64,000 nt of DNA from Roseateles_B sp041906185 (GCA_041906185.1 JAYRJQ010000001.1:186001-250000); one strand, 5' to 3'; shown: positions 27,740 to 38,372, counted from the first letter of the stretch. Made by a program: numbers and translations. The notes: a model not told the origin generated them from the letters alone.

Positions 27740-28675
27740 ATGTCCACCGATGCCCTTGCCCAGTTCCTGAGCCGCGCGGAAAGCCTCCTGGCCCGCGCCG
27801 AGTCCCTGCTGCCGCCCGCGCTGGGCGCGCCGGACTGGTCCGCCTCCAGCGCCTTCCGCTACCGCCGCCGCCGCGGCGTGCCGGTGCTCGAGCCCGTGCG
27901 CCATGTGGCCGACATCCGGCTCGAGGCGCTGAAGGAGGTCGACGCCCAGAAGGAGCGCCTGCTGCAGAACAGCCGCCAGTTCGTGCAGGGCCGCCCGGCG
28001 AACAACGTGCTGCTGACCGGCGCGCGCGGCACGGGAAAGAGCTCGCTGATCAAGGCCGTGCTGAACGAGTTCTCGCCCCAGGGGCTGCGCCTGATCGAGG
28101 TGGACAAGGCCGATCTCGTCGATCTGCCGGACCTCGTCGACCTGGTCGCCGAGCGGCCGGAGCGCTTCATCATCTTCTGCGACGACCTGAGCTTCGAGGA
28201 GGGCGAGGCCGGCTACAAGGCGCTGAAGTCCATGCTGGACGGCTCCATCGCCGCGGCGAGCGACAACGTGCTGATCTACGCCACGAGCAACCGCCGCCAC
28301 CTCCTGCCCGAGCAGATGCGGGACAACCTCGCGGCCAAGGTCGACGAGAACGGCGAGCTGCACCCGGGCGAGGCCATCGAGGAGAAGGTGAGCCTGTCCG
28401 AGCGCTTCGGGCTGTGGATCAGCTTCTATCCCTTCAGCCAGCAGGAATACCTGGCCATCGCGGGCCAGTGGCTGCGCCATTTCGGCCTGGACGAGGCCGC
28501 CATCGCCGCGGCCCGCCAGCCGGCGCTCATCTGGGCGCTGGAGCGGGGCTCGCGCTCCGGCCGCGTGGCCTACCAGTTCGCCCGCGACCTGGCCGGGCGG
28601 GGCGGGGCGGGCGCCGACGCCACCCGCAGCGCCACCCCCGACGCCGCCATCCCCGACGACCTGGACCAGGCCTGA
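27740..28675 (+). CDS. DUF815-family AAA+ ATPase
   Basis: 311 residues with Walker A LLTGARGTGKSSLIKAV and Walker B-like FIIFCDDLSFEEGE, and the sensor segment VLIYATSNRRHLLPEQM. This matches the DUF815 group of predicted AAA+ ATPases found next to nudix genes in betaproteobacteria; cellular role unknown. The start is placed at ATG 27740, nine codons inside the first ATG, because the upstream one has no ribosome site. A low-complexity tail (GRGGAGADATRSATPDA) ends the protein. Confidence 0.85.
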   Translation: MSTDALAQFLSRAESLLARAESLLPPALGAPDWSASSAFRYRRRRGVPVLEPVRHVADIRLEALKEVDAQKERLLQNSRQFVQGRPANNVLLTGARGTGKSSLIKAVLNEFSPQGLRLIEVDKADLVDLPDLVDLVAERPERFIIFCDDLSFEEGEAGYKALKSMLDGSIAAASDNVLIYATSNRRHLLPEQMRDNLAAKVDENGELHPGEAIEEKVSLSERFGLWISFYPFSQQEYLAIAGQWLRHFGLDEAAIAAARQPALIWALERGSRSGRVAYQFARDLAGRGGAGADATRSATPDAAIPDDLDQA

Positions 28676-28680
28676 ACCCC

Positions 28681-29139
28681 ATGACGAATGAATCGATGAA
28701 GACGGACCGCGTGCCGGTCGACGTGGCCGTCGGCGTGCTCGTGAAGCGCGATGCCGACGGGCGTGAAGGCGACTTCCTGCTCACCTCGCGCCCCGAGGGC
28801 AAGGTGTACGCCGGCTACTGGGAATACCCGGGCGGCAAGCTGGAGGCCGGCGAGACCGTGGAGCAGGCCCTGCGCCGCGAGCTGCAGGAGGAGCTGGGCA
28901 TCACCATCGGCGCCGCGCATCCGTGGAAGGTCGAGCTGATGGACTACCCGCACGCACGGGTCCGCCTGCACTTCTGCAAGGTCTACGACTGGCAGGGCGA
29001 GTTCGAGATGCGCGAGGCCCAGCAGATGGCCTGGCAGGGCCTGCCGGTGACGGTGCGGCCGGTGCTGCCGGGCACCATCCCCGTCCTGGACTGGTTCGCC
29101 GCCGAGCGCGGCTTCCAGGGGGCGACGCACCATGGCTGA
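28681..29139 (+). CDS. Nudix hydrolase, MutT-like
   Basis: 152 residues with a complete Nudix box GGKLEAGETVEQALRRELQEELGI (positions about 57-80; G-x5-E-x7-R-E-x2-E-E-x-G). MutT-like enzymes remove oxidised nucleotides such as 8-oxo-dGTP. It starts five bases after the ATPase stop and overlaps the hisI start, so these genes form one transcription unit. Confidence 0.92.
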   Translation: MTNESMKTDRVPVDVAVGVLVKRDADGREGDFLLTSRPEGKVYAGYWEYPGGKLEAGETVEQALRRELQEELGITIGAAHPWKVELMDYPHARVRLHFCKVYDWQGEFEMREAQQMAWQGLPVTVRPVLPGTIPVLDWFAAERGFQGATHHG

Positions 29140-29545
29140 GTACACTGCCGGCATGGATTGGCTGGATCAGATCAAGTGGGACGAGCAGGGCCTGGTGCCC
29201 GTCATCGCCCAGGAGCGCGACACGGGCGATGTGCTCATGTTCGCCTGGATGAACCGCGAGGCCCTGCGCCTGACGGCCGAGCGCGGCGAGGCCGTGTACT
29301 GGAGCCGCTCGCGCCGCAAGCTCTGGCACAAGGGCGAGGAGTCCGGCCACATCCAGCAGGTGCACGAGATGCGCCTGGACTGCGACAACGACGTCGTCCT
29401 GCTGAAGATCACCCAGCGCGGCCATGAGCCCGGCATCGCCTGCCACACGGGCCGCCACAGCTGCTTCTTCCAGCGTCTGGACGGGCAGCAGTGGACCGCG
29501 GTCGAGCCGGTGCTCAAGGACCCGGACCACATCTACAGCAAATGA
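29132..29545 (+). CDS. hisI: Phosphoribosyl-AMP cyclohydrolase
   Basis: Up to 137 residues; opens the adenine ring of phosphoribosyl-AMP in histidine biosynthesis. VLMFAWMNREALRLTAERGEAVYWSRSRRKLWHKGEESGHIQQV is the family core, and the zinc-binding Cys/His set is in LDCDNDVVL and CHTGRHSCF. ATG 29132 overlaps the nudix gene by eight bases and has a G-rich ribosome site; ATG 29153 (MDWLDQIKWD) is an equally plausible start. The usual upstream hisF is absent here. Confidence 0.95.
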   Translation: MAEYTAGMDWLDQIKWDEQGLVPVIAQERDTGDVLMFAWMNREALRLTAERGEAVYWSRSRRKLWHKGEESGHIQQVHEMRLDCDNDVVLLKITQRGHEPGIACHTGRHSCFFQRLDGQQWTAVEPVLKDPDHIYSK

Positions 29546-29564
29546 TCGACAGCGAGGCTGCGGC

Positions 29565-29900
29565 ATGAACGGCAATGACATCCTGGCCCGCCTGGGCGAG
29601 ACCATCGATTCCCGCAAGCCCGAGGCCGGCGGCGATCCGGCGGCCAGCTACGTGGCCAAGCTCTTCCACAAGGGCCTGGACAGCATCCTGAAGAAGGTCG
29701 GCGAGGAGGCCACCGAGGTGGTGCTCGCCGCCAAGGACGGCGACCCGGCCAAGCTGACCTACGAGGTGGCGGACCTCTGGTTCCACTCCATGATCGCGCT
29801 CAGCGCGCTGGGGCTGAAACCGGCCGATGTGCTGAACGAGCTGGCGCGGCGGGAAGGGCTGTCGGGGCTCGAGGAATTCGCCGCGCGGCCCAAGGGCTGA
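29565..29900 (+). CDS. hisE: Phosphoribosyl-ATP pyrophosphatase
   Basis: 111 residues. HisE removes pyrophosphate from phosphoribosyl-ATP, the step before HisI. The MazG-like helical core shows SYVAKLFHKGLDSILKKVGEEATEVVLAAKDGD and EVADLWFHSMIAL, containing the EExxE and ExxD metal-binding patterns. It begins 19 bases after hisI. It carries no HisI domain, so the two activities are separate proteins as usual in betaproteobacteria. Confidence 0.95.
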   Translation: MNGNDILARLGETIDSRKPEAGGDPAASYVAKLFHKGLDSILKKVGEEATEVVLAAKDGDPAKLTYEVADLWFHSMIALSALGLKPADVLNELARREGLSGLEEFAARPKG

Positions 29901-30035
29901 ATGGCCTGAGCGGGCGGTCGGGGACGACGGGGTACGGAAGAGGGGCGAGCGGGCTGCAGGAACGAGTCGGACAAACGAGTCGCAGGACAGCACGCCGCCA
30001 AGAGGAAAGACATCAACAACGTCTGGGAGGACACC

Positions 30036-30494
30036 ATGATCAACTACACGATGGGGCCGCAGTCGGCACCGCCGAGGCCGATGCCCCGGACCGCGCAGCA
30101 GGAGCAGAGCCTGCGCAACCTGACGCTGGTGGCCTACCTGCTCTACGGCCTGAGCCTGGTGACGGGCGTGCCGGTGCTGCTGGCCCTGGTGCTGAACTAC
30201 GCCCGACTGTCGGAGAGCCGGGGCTCGATGTACCACAGCCATCTGCGCTGGCTGCTGCGCACCTTCTGGTGGGGGCTGTTCTGGGGGGTGTTCGGTCTGG
30301 CCCTGCTGCTGGCCGGCGTGGCCAGCGGGGCCGCCGGGGCGTCCAATCCCTACCTGGCCCAGGACTACCGCGTATTCGGGATCTTCAGCGGCGGCACGGC
30401 CCTCCTGGTGCTGTTTGCGGACTGGCTGTGGATCGTCACGCGCCTGGTGCGCGGCATCCTGAACTGGAACGATTACCGCGGGATGCCCGGCTGA
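30036..30494 (+). CDS. DUF4870-type membrane protein
   Basis: 152 residues with four predicted membrane segments and the pattern NLTLVAYLLYGLSLVTGVPVLLALVLNYARL followed by SHLRWLLRTFWW. This arrangement next to hisE and a HIT gene is common in Burkholderiales and matches DUF4870. Function unknown. A GGGAGG ribosome site lies before the ATG. Confidence 0.8.
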   Translation: MINYTMGPQSAPPRPMPRTAQQEQSLRNLTLVAYLLYGLSLVTGVPVLLALVLNYARLSESRGSMYHSHLRWLLRTFWWGLFWGVFGLALLLAGVASGAAGASNPYLAQDYRVFGIFSGGTALLVLFADWLWIVTRLVRGILNWNDYRGMPG

Positions 30495-30544
30495 GGCCGG
30501 CGTCCCGCCCCGACTCTGTCGCACCTGTCGCATTTGGAGCACAC

Positions 30545-30892
30545 ATGTCCCACGATCCGAACTGCATCTTCTGCAAGATCATCGCCGGCCAGATTCCCTC
30601 GAAGAAGGTCTACGAGGATGCGGAGCTGCTGGCCTTCCACGACATCCATCCCTGGGCGCCGGTGCACGTGCTGATCATTCCCAAGCTGCACATCGCCAGC
30701 ATGGCCGAGCTGACGGACGAGCACGCGCCGCTCCTGGGCAAGATGAGCGTGCTGGCGCCGAAGCTGATGAAGGAACTGGGCGTGAGCAACGGCTTCCGGA
30801 CGGTGGTCAACACCGGCTCGGACGGCGGGCAGGAGGTCTTCCATCTCCACATGCACGTCATGGGCGGGCCGCGCCCGTGGCTGAAGGGCTGA
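30545..30892 (+). CDS. HIT-family nucleotide-binding protein
   Basis: 115 residues. CIFCKIIAGQIPSKKVYEDAELLAFHDI is the N-terminal HINT-type segment and the histidine triad is FHLHMHVMGG near the C-terminus. HINT proteins hydrolyse nucleoside phosphoramidates and acyl-adenylates. It lies between the DUF4870 gene and tatA. Confidence 0.93.
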   Translation: MSHDPNCIFCKIIAGQIPSKKVYEDAELLAFHDIHPWAPVHVLIIPKLHIASMAELTDEHAPLLGKMSVLAPKLMKELGVSNGFRTVVNTGSDGGQEVFHLHMHVMGGPRPWLKG

Positions 30893-30993
30893 CCCCCTCT
30901 TGAAATACTGATGAATGAGGGTCATCTGTCCAGTCGCAAAAGACTGTCACGGACGGCGCCTAGAATCCGCTATTCGTTTTTGAGGAGACCACT

Positions 30994-31218
30994 ATGGGTG
31001 GACTGAGCATTGGACACTGGCTGATCGTTCTGCTGGTGGTGGTGGTGATCTTCGGCACCAAGAAGCTGCGCAACGTCGGTTCCGACCTGGGCGCCGCCGT
31101 GAAGGGCTTCAAGGACGGCATGAAGGACGGTTCGGCTGACGCACCGGCCCAGCAAGTGAGCCACAACAAGGCGCAAGACCCGAACACGGTCGACGTGGAC
31201 GCCAAGACCAAGTCCTGA
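30994..31218 (+). CDS. tatA: Sec-independent protein translocase subunit TatA
   Basis: 74 residues: one N-terminal membrane helix (HWLIVLLVVVVIFGTKKL), the hinge FGTKKLRNVGSDLG and an amphipathic helix (AAVKGFKDGMKDG), then a charged tail. TatA oligomers form the translocation pore for folded twin-arginine substrates. A GAGGAG ribosome site precedes the ATG. First gene of tatABC. Confidence 0.96.
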   Translation: MGGLSIGHWLIVLLVVVVIFGTKKLRNVGSDLGAAVKGFKDGMKDGSADAPAQQVSHNKAQDPNTVDVDAKTKS

Positions 31219-31229
31219 GCTGAGCGCGG

Positions 31230-31691
31230 ATGCTTGATTTCGGCTTCGACAAACTGGCGCTGATCGGCGCCGTCGCCCTCATCGTGATCGGCCCCGAGCG
31301 GCTGCCCAAGGTGGCGCGCACGGCCGGGCACCTCATGGGCAAGGCGCGGCGCTACGTGGCGGACGTCAAGGCCGAGGTCAACCGGTCGATGGAGCTCGAG
31401 GAGCTCAAGAAGATGAAGGGCCAGTTCGAGGACGCTGCGCGCGACGTCGAACAGAGCGTGAGCCAGGAGATCAACGCCGCCACGCAGGCCTTCGACCAGA
31501 CCTGGCAGAGCATCGGCGGCGAGGGCAGCAGCTACGAGCCGCTGCCCCCGAGCTACCGCCATCCCGGCAAGAAGTGGCGCGTCAAGCGCGGCGCCATGCC
31601 GCTCTGGTACAAGCAGCAGCAGGGCGTGCGTCGCTACGTCCAGTCCGGTGCGGCCCGCGTGGCGCGCTTCCGGCCCCCCACGCGCTACTGA
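31230..31691 (+). CDS. tatB: Sec-independent protein translocase subunit TatB
   Basis: 153 residues: a membrane helix (KLALIGAVALIVIGPERLPKV) with the GPERLP hinge typical of TatB, then a long amphipathic charged helix (RRYVADVKAEVNRSMELEELKKMK) and a basic C-terminus. With TatC it forms the receptor for twin-arginine signal peptides. It begins 11 bases after tatA. Confidence 0.95.
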   Translation: MLDFGFDKLALIGAVALIVIGPERLPKVARTAGHLMGKARRYVADVKAEVNRSMELEELKKMKGQFEDAARDVEQSVSQEINAATQAFDQTWQSIGGEGSSYEPLPPSYRHPGKKWRVKRGAMPLWYKQQQGVRRYVQSGAARVARFRPPTRY

Positions 31692-31730
31692 TTGCGCCCC
31701 TGACCGCGCCTTTCGAGAGCGCCTCCCCCC

Positions 31731-32513
31731 ATGAGTGCTTCCCCCGAAGACGAACTGGCCGGCACCGAGCAGCCCTTCGTGTCGCATCTGATCGAGCTGC
31801 GCGATCGCCTGATCCGCGCGATGCTGGCCGTCGGCGTGGCCTTTGGCCTGCTGTGCCTCTACCCGGGCCCGGCCGGCCTCTACGACCTGCTGGCCGCACC
31901 GCTGGTGGCGCATCTGCCCAAGGGCTCGTCGATGATCGCCACCAACGTGCTCTCGCCCTTCCTGGTGCCGCTGAAGATCACGCTGCTGGCCGGCTTCCTC
32001 GTGGCGCTGCCCGTGGTGCTCTACCAGGTCTGGGCCTTCGTGGCGCCGGGGCTCTACTCCCATGAGAAGCGCCTGGTCCTGCCGCTGGTGATCTCCAGCA
32101 CGGTGCTGTTCTTCGTGGGCGTGGCCTTCAGCTACTTCTTCGTCTTCGGCCAGGTCTTCAAGTTCATCCAGGGCTTCGCGCCCAAGAGCATCATGGCCGC
32201 GCCGGACATCGAGGCCTACCTGGGCTTCGTGATGACGATGTTCATCGCCTTCGGGGCCGCCTTCGAGGTGCCGGTGGTGGTGGTGGTGCTGGCCCGCATG
32301 GGCCTCGTGACGGTGGAGAAGCTGAAGGACTTCCGCGGCTACTTCATCGTGCTGGCCTTCATCATCGCGGCGGTCATCACGCCGCCGGACATCGTGTCGC
32401 AGCTGGCCCTGGCCATCCCCATGTGCGTGCTGTACGAGCTCGGCATCTGGGCCGCGGGCACCTTCATTCGCAGCACCCAGGCGCCGGAAGAGGAATCGGA
32501 CGCCGCGTCCTGA
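31731..32513 (+). CDS. tatC: Sec-independent protein translocase subunit TatC
   Basis: 260 residues with six membrane segments. The N-terminal FVSHLIELRDRLIRAML is the TatC signature that contacts the RR motif, and FKFIQGFAPKSIMAAPDIEAYLGFVMTMFIAFGAAFEVPVV is also diagnostic. It closes the tatABC operon, 39 bases after tatB. Confidence 0.97.
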   Translation: MSASPEDELAGTEQPFVSHLIELRDRLIRAMLAVGVAFGLLCLYPGPAGLYDLLAAPLVAHLPKGSSMIATNVLSPFLVPLKITLLAGFLVALPVVLYQVWAFVAPGLYSHEKRLVLPLVISSTVLFFVGVAFSYFFVFGQVFKFIQGFAPKSIMAAPDIEAYLGFVMTMFIAFGAAFEVPVVVVVLARMGLVTVEKLKDFRGYFIVLAFIIAAVITPPDIVSQLALAIPMCVLYELGIWAAGTFIRSTQAPEEESDAAS

Positions 32514-32567
32514 CAGCAGGCGACCGAGGGCGGCCCCGTGCTGCCGGGCCACCCGACCGGCGCATGA

Positions 32568-33756
<1,189 letters not shown>

Positions 33757-33758
<2 letters not shown>

Positions 33759-34551
33759 GAAGGACAGTACCCAGGCGGCCGGTCATGAAGGGGGTCAGGC
33801 CTTGCCCCGCGAAGCGCTGCTGCGCATGCTGGACGGCTGGCTCGAGCCGGGTCGCTTCAAGGATTATGGGCCCAACGGCCTGCAGGTCGAGGGGCAACCC
33901 GAGGTCCGCCGCGTGCTGTGTGGCGTGACCGCCAGCCTGGCGCTGATCGACGCCGCCATCGAGCGCGGGGCGGACACCCTGCTGGTCCACCACGGCCTGT
34001 TCTGGCGCGGCCAGGAGCAGCGCCTGACGGGCTGGATGAAGACCCGTGTGCAGCGCCTGCTGGCCCACGACATCAACCTCATCGCCTACCACCTGCCGCT
34101 GGACGCGCATGCCGAACTGGGCAACAACGCGCAGCTCGGGCGGCAGTTCGGCTGGGAGGCCGACGCCCGCTTCGGCGACCAGGACCTGGGTTTCGCTGGC
34201 CCGCTGCCGGCCGCGCAGCAGACGCTGGCCGGCCTGCAGGCGGTGCTGGAGCGGCAGCTGGCCCGGCCGGTGCTGGCCGTCCCGGGGGATGGCCGTCCGC
34301 TGCGGCGCGTGGCCTGGTGCACCGGCGGGGCGCAGGGCTTCTTCGAGTCGGCCATCGCCAGCGGGGCCGACGTCTTCGTCACGGGGGAGATCTCCGAGCC
34401 CCAGGCGCATTACGCCGCGGAGACCGGCGTTGCCTTCGTGGCGGCCGGTCACCATGCCACCGAGCGCTACGGCGTGCAGGCCGTGGGCCGGCGCCTGGCC
34501 GAGGAGCTGGGTGTCGCCGTCGAGTTCCTGGACCTCCCCAACCCTGCGTGA
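33757..34551 (+). CDS. NIF3-like dinuclear-metal protein (GTP cyclohydrolase I type 2 family)
   Basis: 264 residues. The family pattern is FKDYGPNGLQVEGQPEVRRVLCGVTAS, LLVHHGLFWRG, HLPLDAHAELGNN and FVAAGHHATERYGVQAV; the conserved His residues bind a metal pair. Biochemical function of the family is debated. The ATG at 33757 shares CATG with the divergent protease start, leaving no intergenic DNA. Its stop overlaps the pdxA start (TGATG). Confidence 0.9.
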
Positions 34552-35585
34552 TGCCGATGCTGCCCCTGCTGATCACCCAGGGCGATGCCTGCGGCATCGG
34601 TCCCGAGATTGCCGTGGCCGCCTGGGCGGCCGAGCATGCTGCACCCGGCCTGCCGCCCTTGTGCCTGGTGGGCGATGTCGCCGTGTGGCGCCGCGCGGTC
34701 CAGCTCGCGGGCCTGGACCTGCCGGTCGCCGTGCTGGACGGACCCAGCGAGGCCGCCGCCGTGCCGCCGGGCTGCTTGCCCGTGTGGCAGCCGCCGGGGC
34801 TGCCGGCGGACCTGGCAGCCGAGCCACTGGGACGGATCAGCGCGAAGGCCGGCGCCGCAGCGGCCGCCTGCATCGAGGCGGCCGTCGCGCGGGTGCGGGC
34901 GGGCGAGGGCGCGGGCATCGTCACCGCGCCGATTCACAAGGAGGCCCTGCATGCCGCTGGCGTGCCCTATCCCGGCCACACCGAGATGCTGCAGGCCCTG
35001 GCCACGCCGCCGGGCGCGGCGCCGCCACCCGTGCGCATGATGCTGGCCAACGAGGAGCTGAGGACGGTGCTCGTGACGATCCACGTCTCGCTGCGCCGCG
35101 CGCTGGACCTGGTGACGGCCGAGGCCGTGCTCGAGACGGTGCGCATCACGCAGGCCTCGCTGCGGCGCTTCGGCATCGAGGCGCCGCGCATCGCCGTCGC
35201 CGGGCTGAATCCGCATGCGGGCGAGGGCGGCCTGTTCGGGGACGAGGAGCTCCGCGAGATCGCGCCGGCCATCGCGGCGGCCCGGGCCGAGGGCATCGAC
35301 GCCCAGGGGCCGTTCGCCCCGGACACGGTCTTCATGCGTGCCCGCCACGCGCCGCCGGCCCATCCGGGCGAGTTCGATGCCGTGGTGGCGATGACGCACG
35401 ACCACGGCCTCATTCCCGTGAAGTACCTCGGCGTCGAGCAGGGCGTGAACGTCACGCTGGGTCTGCCCTTCGTGCGCACCAGCCCCGACCATGGCACCGC
35501 CTTCGACATCGTGGGCCAGCGTCGCGCCGACGCCTCCAGCATGCGGGCAGCGCTGCGCATGGCCTGGCAGCTGAGCCGGGGCTGA
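34551..35585 (+). CDS. pdxA: 4-hydroxythreonine-4-phosphate dehydrogenase
   Basis: 344 residues; catalyses an NAD-dependent oxidation in pyridoxal 5'-phosphate synthesis. The N-terminus LLITQGDACGIGPEIAVAAW is characteristic (usually GDPAGIGPE; here GDACGIGPE). IVTAPIHKEALHAAGVPYPGHTEML and GLNPHAGEGGLFGDEE provide metal and substrate ligands, and the end reads SPDHGTAFDIVGQRRAD. The coupled NIF3 gene overlaps its start. Confidence 0.95.
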   Translation: MPMLPLLITQGDACGIGPEIAVAAWAAEHAAPGLPPLCLVGDVAVWRRAVQLAGLDLPVAVLDGPSEAAAVPPGCLPVWQPPGLPADLAAEPLGRISAKAGAAAAACIEAAVARVRAGEGAGIVTAPIHKEALHAAGVPYPGHTEMLQALATPPGAAPPPVRMMLANEELRTVLVTIHVSLRRALDLVTAEAVLETVRITQASLRRFGIEAPRIAVAGLNPHAGEGGLFGDEELREIAPAIAAARAEGIDAQGPFAPDTVFMRARHAPPAHPGEFDAVVAMTHDHGLIPVKYLGVEQGVNVTLGLPFVRTSPDHGTAFDIVGQRRADASSMRAALRMAWQLSRG

Positions 35586-35612
35586 GCCGCCCGGAGCAGG
35601 CGCGAGACGGGA

Positions 35613-35658
35613 GGCACGGGTCGGCCCGGACGGCCGACCGCCGGGTCACTGATCCGTG
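35613..35658. terminator. Nested hairpin between convergent pdxA and DUF1631 genes
   Basis: GGTCGGCC-CGGAC-GGCCGACC (35619-35639) is a perfect 8-bp stem, enclosed by GGCACGG/CCGTGCC (35613-35619 and 35652-35658). It lies in the 74-base gap between convergent genes and could stop transcription from both sides, although no clear T-run follows. Confidence 0.55.
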
Positions 35659-35659
35659 C

Positions 35660-38188
35660 CTACTGCTGCGTGTTGAGCGCGGCGAGCTGCTTGCGGGCGC
35701 GCGCGGTGGCACGCTCGAGCAGATAGGCGTTCTCGAAGGCGCGCAGGCGGCCGGTCTCGCAGAGCTTGCGCAGCATGCGCGCGGTCATGGTGACCGTCTG
35801 CTGGTGCTTGTGGCCCTGGGTGAAGATGAAGAAGCTGCGGCCGGCGCTGATGTGGGCCAGGCGGACCTTGCGCCACTGCTCGCCGGTGTTCATCTGATAG
35901 GCGAAGCCCAGCTGCAGGTGCTCGATCAGCAGGACGCCGGAGCTGGGCTCGGGCTCATCGGTGGCGGCGGGGAGGCCGTCGATGCTGATGTCCACCGCCT
36001 GCAGCGGGGCCTCCTGGGCGGTGATGTCGATGTCGACATGGCCGGCCCAGTCGACGGCCGCGTCCTGGATCAGGCCCAGGCTGGAGGCCTCCTTGGCATT
36101 GAGCCCCTGGGCGAGGTCGATGTCGACGTCGCCGGACTCCGTGTCCCGGAATTCCTCGGGCTGCACCGGCGGGAGGTCCTGCTCCTTGGGTGCCTCGATG
36201 CCGAAGACGGCCTCGAGCTGCTTGACCAGCAGGTTGTAGTCCAGCGCGGAGAGCCCCTGGCCCTTCAGCGATTCGGCATGCACCGGCAGCAGCTGCCCGA
36301 TGAAGGGCTTGCGCATCGACTCCGGCCAGGCGATCAGGTCCAGGCCTTCGTTGAGCGTCTGCATCATGCGGGGCAGGGCGCTCAGGAAGGCCTGGCGCTG
36401 CGGGCCGGCCGCCTTGGGCTGCACGCTCAGGACGAGGTCGCGGCCGAACTGGCGGAAGCGCTTCTCGCGGTCCTCGCTGCCCCCCTCGTGGCGGGTCGCC
36501 TGCACGATGGCGCCGCTCCAGGTCTGGGCCAGGAACTCGCGCAGGAAGTCCGGCATCGGGACCTTGGCGAGATTCTGGGCGAGCTGCTTGGCATAGCGCT
36601 GCTGCAGCCGCAGATCGGTTTCCTTGCGCTCGACCAGCGCCGCGGCATTCCCGTGGGCCTGCAGGGTCTGGGCCGTCTGGGCGCTGATGAAGGCCTCGAG
36701 GTCGTCGAGCTTCTGCTCGTAGATCTCGATGCGCTCGAAGTCACCGCCGCTGACGTCATGGACCAGCGAGCGCACGTGCTCGAGGAATTCCTTGCCGGGG
36801 GAGTCGCCAAAGTCATCGTAGGCGCAGGCCAGCGAGGCCAGGCGGTTGATGAAGCGACGCACCGGGTGGCGGCGTGACGAGAAGAAGGTGTTGTCGCCCA
36901 GCGCGGCGCGCAGCACGGGCAGCTGCAGCTGGGCGAGCAGGCGCGCCATCTGGGGCGGCACCTTGGTGTCCGACAGGATGTGGTCGAACAGGCTGCCCAC
37001 CACGTCGATGACCATGTGGTCCAGGGAGCCGGTGGCGGCCTGGCGCAGGGCATCGCGGTGCAGGTGGATGAGGTTGGGCGGCAGCGGGTAGACGCCGCCC
37101 GGGGCGGTGTCGTCGCCCCATTCGCCGGCCTGCTGCAGGCCCGCGAGGGCGCCGCTGACGGAGATGCCGCCGGGCAAGCCACCGGGCAGGGCGCCGGAGA
37201 CGGTGCCGCCGAAGCCGGACCCGCCATGGCCCGCCACGCCGCCGGCCGGGACGGGCACGGGGAGCGTCGAGAGCCGGCGCAGCAGCTCCATCAGCTGAGG
37301 ATCGACGTTGCCCATGACGCCGGCCCCGGCGTAGCCGCCATAGGCCTGGCCGTAGCCGCCGGTGAAGGTGCTCTGCACGCCGCCGCCGGAGGGCATGCCA
37401 TAGCCGGGCTGCGCGTAGCCGCCGACGCCGCCGAAGCCGCTGGCCTGCGGGCCGAGGCCACCGAAACGGGAGTTGCCGATGGGGCCGCCGAGGTCACCGG
37501 CGACGCTGCTCGGGCCGCTGTTCATGCCCCCCATGCCGGCCATGCCGCCGGCCGGATTCAGCGAGCGCACGCGCAGGTCCTGCTGGCGCAGGCCGCGGCT
37601 GCGGAAGAGGGCCGCGATGTCGGTGTAGCAGCTCCGCATCTCCGTCGTGAAGGCGCGGGTGAGCTCGTCGATGAGGGACTGCCGGATCTCCTGGTCGTCC
37701 GTCATGGCGTACACGCCGTCGAGCAGTGCCTGCGCGATCAGCTCGGGTCGCAGCGGATTGCGGTCGAGGCCTCCCTCGGCGGAGCTCAGGCCGGCGAGGA
37801 AGGACTCGACGTCCCGCAGCTCCCACTCGCTCTGATGGCCGATGGCCATGCCGATGCGGTCCGCCGCCACCATGGCGTCGACCTGCTCGTCGTCCATCAG
37901 GGAGAGCTCGTCCCAGGCCTTCTTCGCGGGAGCGGCCGCCTTGTCGCGCTGCTCGCCCGCCATCTGGCGGCGCAGGCTGGCGTTGAACTCCTGGAGGAAG
38001 GTCGCCAGGTGCTCGCGGAAGACGAACTGCGCCGCCAGCAGGGCGTCGCGGCGCTTGGCGAAGGCGGCCGACAGCGCTGCCAGGCCCAGGCCTTCGGCAC
38101 CGCGCTCAGCCGCCTGTTCGGCGGCGGCCCGGATGCGCTGGAAGGCGGCTTCGAGGTGCGGGTTGAGTCGTGACTCGGGCTGGTTCAT
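35660..38188 (-). CDS. DUF1631 family protein
   Basis: An 842-residue protein with no signal peptide. It has an alpha-helical N-terminus (LEAAFQRIRAAAEQAAERG), a Gly/Met/Tyr-rich low-complexity centre (about residues 215-330), a helical segment (FFSSRRHPVRRFINRLASLACAYDDFGD) and a PilZ-like C-terminal end (GFAYQMNTGEQWRKVRLAHISAGRSFFIFTQGHKHQQTVTM). The arrangement matches DUF1631 proteins of betaproteobacteria; a c-di-GMP role is possible but unproved. ATG 38188 replaces a GTG further out. Confidence 0.85.
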   Translation of the reverse strand: MNQPESRLNPHLEAAFQRIRAAAEQAAERGAEGLGLAALSAAFAKRRDALLAAQFVFREHLATFLQEFNASLRRQMAGEQRDKAAAPAKKAWDELSLMDDEQVDAMVAADRIGMAIGHQSEWELRDVESFLAGLSSAEGGLDRNPLRPELIAQALLDGVYAMTDDQEIRQSLIDELTRAFTTEMRSCYTDIAALFRSRGLRQQDLRVRSLNPAGGMAGMGGMNSGPSSVAGDLGGPIGNSRFGGLGPQASGFGGVGGYAQPGYGMPSGGGVQSTFTGGYGQAYGGYAGAGVMGNVDPQLMELLRRLSTLPVPVPAGGVAGHGGSGFGGTVSGALPGGLPGGISVSGALAGLQQAGEWGDDTAPGGVYPLPPNLIHLHRDALRQAATGSLDHMVIDVVGSLFDHILSDTKVPPQMARLLAQLQLPVLRAALGDNTFFSSRRHPVRRFINRLASLACAYDDFGDSPGKEFLEHVRSLVHDVSGGDFERIEIYEQKLDDLEAFISAQTAQTLQAHGNAAALVERKETDLRLQQRYAKQLAQNLAKVPMPDFLREFLAQTWSGAIVQATRHEGGSEDREKRFRQFGRDLVLSVQPKAAGPQRQAFLSALPRMMQTLNEGLDLIAWPESMRKPFIGQLLPVHAESLKGQGLSALDYNLLVKQLEAVFGIEAPKEQDLPPVQPEEFRDTESGDVDIDLAQGLNAKEASSLGLIQDAAVDWAGHVDIDITAQEAPLQAVDISIDGLPAATDEPEPSSGVLLIEHLQLGFAYQMNTGEQWRKVRLAHISAGRSFFIFTQGHKHQQTVTMTARMLRKLCETGRLRAFENAYLLERATARARKQLAALNTQQ

Positions 38189-38372
38189 GGACAGGGAAAC
38201 GGGGCGCACGCCTCATGGGGACGTGCTGCGTGGGCCAAGTATCCGTGGATTTGGGCTCTCGTGTTGTGACCAAGCGCAGAGCGCGCGTCGGATTGCATGG
38301 ATTTGCGGGCTTCGCACCCGACAGGCCCCCTGCCTCCGACGCGGCCGGCCCGGCCGCCGCGACGAACCTGGA

